Shown here: piece after piece, positions 5,123-6,602 of the stretch | Numbering within the stretch: the first letter of the stretch is position 1 | Layout of the letters: every line of letters begins with the position of its first letter | Source: Desulfobacteraceae bacterium | Lineage (GTDB): Bacteria > Desulfobacterota > Desulfobacteria > Desulfobacterales > Desulfosalsimonadaceae | Reading direction: 5' to 3' | Assembly (NCBI GenBank): GCA_003551985.1 | Contig: PUOB01000071.1 | Coordinates: 1-6,602 of the forward strand | DNA length: 6,602 bases | Translations under genes and position numbers: made by a program | Notes under the pieces: generated by a model | The model's input: the letters and a program-made list of their open reading frames with translations, nothing else | Database searches by the model: none | Told to the model about the DNA's origin: nothing

Positions 5123-6316
5123 TTAGAAGCTGTACTGCGCGCGAACCAGGAAAATGTTGGGAGAATCATCGCCAATGTCTGTTTCCAGGCTGTCGCTGCC
5201 TTCCACGTCAACGAAGATGTAGTTCGCCATGAAGCGGACATTGCTCCGGGCATAGTAATTGACGCCCAGCGTGATGTTCTCCTGCTCGCCGCCGTCAACC
5301 CCCGAGTCGTTCAGATCGACGTGGCTGTAACGGGCGGCGACTTCCCAGGCGCCCAGGGTCTCGTTTGCCGGCGTGACGCCCCCGAACACCCCGTTCCGGT
5401 AGCTCCGGGACTCGCCGGTGAACAGGTAGCTGGCCTGCACATGATAACCGTCGAACGTGGGATCGTCGTTGTCATTGTCAATATCCACCATCATGTACTC
5501 CGCTTCCATTGAAAACGGGCCGCGTTGGAATGCCAGCTCCAGGCCCCCCTTGAAGGTGCTGTCAACATTATCAATATCACCAGTGCCGATAAGCTGGATC
5601 GCTGAGTCCGCCCGGGCTTCCGGCCGATCGGAAAAGCTGATCGTGTCATAATCCTGGCGGTCCTCGTAGGCTGCGGACAGTCCGAGGTGGACCATCATGC
5701 TGCCGGTGGAAAGCGGGTTGACGTATACGCGCCCGCCCACGCCCATGGGCATGTCCTCGCCGCCCTCGTCATCTTTGTCCCCCATGGAACGGCCGTAAAC
5801 CATAGACTGAACGCCGTAAAAACCGGCATGGTAGTCATACCCAAGCCCCATCCGAAAAGCGTCGGTAAAGGGTGCGATGCTGGAAGCGCGTTCGATGAAG
5901 GTGATATTGTTGGAGCTGGTAAGTTCATTCAGCCCCATGGGCACCTTGAACTGGCCGATCTTGAGGTTCCCGCCGTAAAGCGAGCGGTTGAGCATAACCG
6001 CCCTGGCGCCAACGTTTTCCTCGGCAAAATCGTACTCGATAGTGAACGACCAGTTGGGATCCAGGCTTCCCGACATGCCCATACGGGCGCGGCGCGCATT
6101 GAAGCCGTCGCCGAATGACACCTCATCCTCGTCGTGCCACCCGGCATCCAGGTGCATGCGCCCACGGACGCTGATGTTCGGATAATATTCTTCAGTTATG
6201 ACGCCCTGGTTCTCCAAATAGTCCGACAGGCCTTTGGCGCTTGCATCGGTTCCGGCACCCATTCCCATGCCGCATGCCATCACGGCAACCATGGCCAATA
6301 AAAACAACTGCTTCAT
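5123..6316 (-). CDS. Outer-membrane porin of the OprO/OprP (phosphate-selective porin) family
   Basis: A 397-aa secreted beta-barrel. Residues 1-27 form a signal peptide with a hydrophobic core and an A-S-A cleavage site before KGL. A short periplasmic segment (DYLENQGVITEEY, 32-44) precedes the barrel. The barrel opens with NISVRGRMHLDAGW (47-60), then FNARRARMGMSGSL (72-85), FTIEYDFAEENVGARAV (91-107) and the family-typical GQFKVPMGLNELTSSNNITF (121-140). Alternating amphipathic strands continue to a terminal Phe (QYSF), the BAM recognition signal. OprP trimers import phosphate or polyphosphate in Pseudomonas. Here the predicted loops are strongly acidic (DKDDEGGED at 180-188, DIDNDNDDP at 278-286), so anion selectivity cannot be assumed. 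The family assignment is firm; the substrate is not. It is a single-gene unit with its own terminator and a strong Shine-Dalgarno sequence. No Pho box is visible upstream. Confidence 0.9.
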   Translation of the reverse strand: MKQLFLLAMVAVMACGMGMGAGTDASAKGLSDYLENQGVITEEYYPNISVRGRMHLDAGWHDEDEVSFGDGFNARRARMGMSGSLDPNWSFTIEYDFAEENVGARAVMLNRSLYGGNLKIGQFKVPMGLNELTSSNNITFIERASSIAPFTDAFRMGLGYDYHAGFYGVQSMVYGRSMGDKDDEGGEDMPMGVGGRVYVNPLSTGSMMVHLGLSAAYEDRQDYDTISFSDRPEARADSAIQLIGTGDIDNVDSTFKGGLELAFQRGPFSMEAEYMMVDIDNDNDDPTFDGYHVQASYLFTGESRSYRNGVFGGVTPANETLGAWEVAARYSHVDLNDSGVDGGEQENITLGVNYYARSNVRFMANYIFVDVEGSDSLETDIGDDSPNIFLVRAQYSF

Positions 6317-6323
6317 CTTTGAG

Positions 6324-6330
6324 CCTCCTT
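6324..6330 (-). promoter_or_regulatory. Strong Shine-Dalgarno for the porin
   Basis: AAGGAGG ends 7 nt before the porin ATG, close to an ideal ribosome-binding site. It fixes the start at 6316 and suits an abundant outer-membrane protein. Confidence 0.85.
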
Positions 6331-6359
6331 CATGCTTCTTTTTTCAGGGATGAATAGAA

Positions 6360-6388
6360 TCAATAGCGGCGCATTCGCCAAATGCCAA
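6360..6388 (-). promoter_or_regulatory. Candidate porin promoter with overlapping palindromes
   Basis: On the minus strand TTGGCA (6383-6388, 5 of 6 matches to TTGACA) is followed after 17 bp by TATTGA (6360-6365), a weak -10. The spacer holds overlapping inverted repeats, GCATT-CGCCA-AATGC (6371-6385) and GGCG-CATT-CGCC (6368-6379), that could be an operator. The same stretch has a poor sigma54-like match (GG and GC separated by 10 bp). The rest of 6317-6449 shows no other feature besides a NotI-like GCGGCCGC palindrome at 6389-6396. Confidence 0.3.
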
Positions 6389-6449
6389 GCGGCCGCCTCG
6401 TTTATCAAAACACATTAATCCTTTTTCCTGCGAAGCGCAAAAATTATTT

Positions 6450-6602
6450 TCACCGCCTTCCCGGCGTTACGGCCGAATCGGCGGAGGCCGGGCTGTTTTC
6501 AGGCTGCATGTTTTTTCGTGGACTGAAGGCTTTTACCGCCCGTTCAAGCTGAACATACGCATCTTCACGGCCATGCGCTTCTTCGTGGATGGCCGGGGCG
6601 TA
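6450..6602 (-). CDS. C-terminal end of an unrecognised protein (runs off right edge)
   Basis: The minus strand is open for 50 codons from the window edge to a TGA at 6452-6450. The visible residues begin YAPAIHEEAHGREDAYVQL, continue ERAVKAFSPRKN, and end in a Pro/Ala/Ser-rich, probably disordered tail finishing TPGRR. The first ~26 residues look like a charged helix with GC-rich third codon positions like the neighbouring genes. The tail is low-complexity. I do not recognise the family. It lies 133 bp upstream of the porin in the same direction, with no obvious terminator between them, so read-through into the porin is possible. The fragment is short enough that a chance open frame cannot be excluded. 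Confidence 0.5.
   Translation of the reverse strand, partial: YAPAIHEEAHGREDAYVQLERAVKAFSPRKNMQPENSPASADSAVTPGRR

Noticed and set aside
5134..6316. Possible lipoprotein signal (V-M-A-C at residues 12-15) in the porin.
   Set aside because: The position is too close to the N-terminus, Met at -2 does not fit the lipobox, and a normal A-S-A cleavage site follows at residue 27.

Overview
This window looks like a chromosomal segment from a Desulfobacterota (former Deltaproteobacteria) bacterium, probably a Desulfobacteraceae/Desulfosarcina-like sulfate reducer. That placement is inferred from three things. The gene order is ffh-rpsP-KH gene-rimM-trmD-SPOUT methyltransferase. There is an OprO/OprP-type porin with a typical N-terminal 'L-x-x-x-G-V-I-T-x-E' linker. 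The base composition is fairly GC-rich with AT-rich promoter islands. No rRNA or other taxonomic marker is present, so the assignment is tentative.

Positions 1-3509 (minus strand, read from right to left) hold a translation and protein-targeting operon. It encodes Ffh (SRP GTPase), ribosomal protein bS16, a KhpA-type KH RNA-binding protein, RimM (30S maturation factor), TrmD (m1G37 tRNA methyltransferase) and the start of a second SPOUT-like RNA methyltransferase that runs off the left edge. Most junctions are tight (8-36 bp, and one stop/start overlap), so the genes are probably co-transcribed. The exception is the 135-bp rpsP-khpA gap, which carries an imperfect inverted repeat and a small hairpin. 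Candidate promoters lie just upstream of ffh.

Positions 3510-3967 form a 458-bp divergent intergenic region between ffh and rlmN. It is unusually rich in structure: two candidate ffh promoters with a 22-bp-period direct repeat and an AT-rich palindrome; an ~80-bp GC-rich, near-perfect inverted repeat bounded by TA; a second, three-helix nested inverted repeat; an 11-bp direct repeat; and an extended -10 element for rlmN. It contains no convincing protein gene.

Positions 3968-6316 hold rlmN (plus strand), a radical-SAM enzyme that makes m2A in 23S rRNA and tRNA, and a convergently oriented outer-membrane porin. A strong shared hairpin terminator separates their 3' ends. The last 150 bp (6450-6602) contain the C-terminal end of an unrecognised minus-strand gene upstream of the porin.

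The genes themselves are ordinary housekeeping genes. The second-look material is almost entirely non-coding: the 3654-3735 inverted repeat, the 3781-3838 nested hairpin, the 1808-1859 intra-operon repeat, and a 15-bp tandem duplication that copied the rimM stop codon. I did not find evidence of a new multi-gene system in this window.
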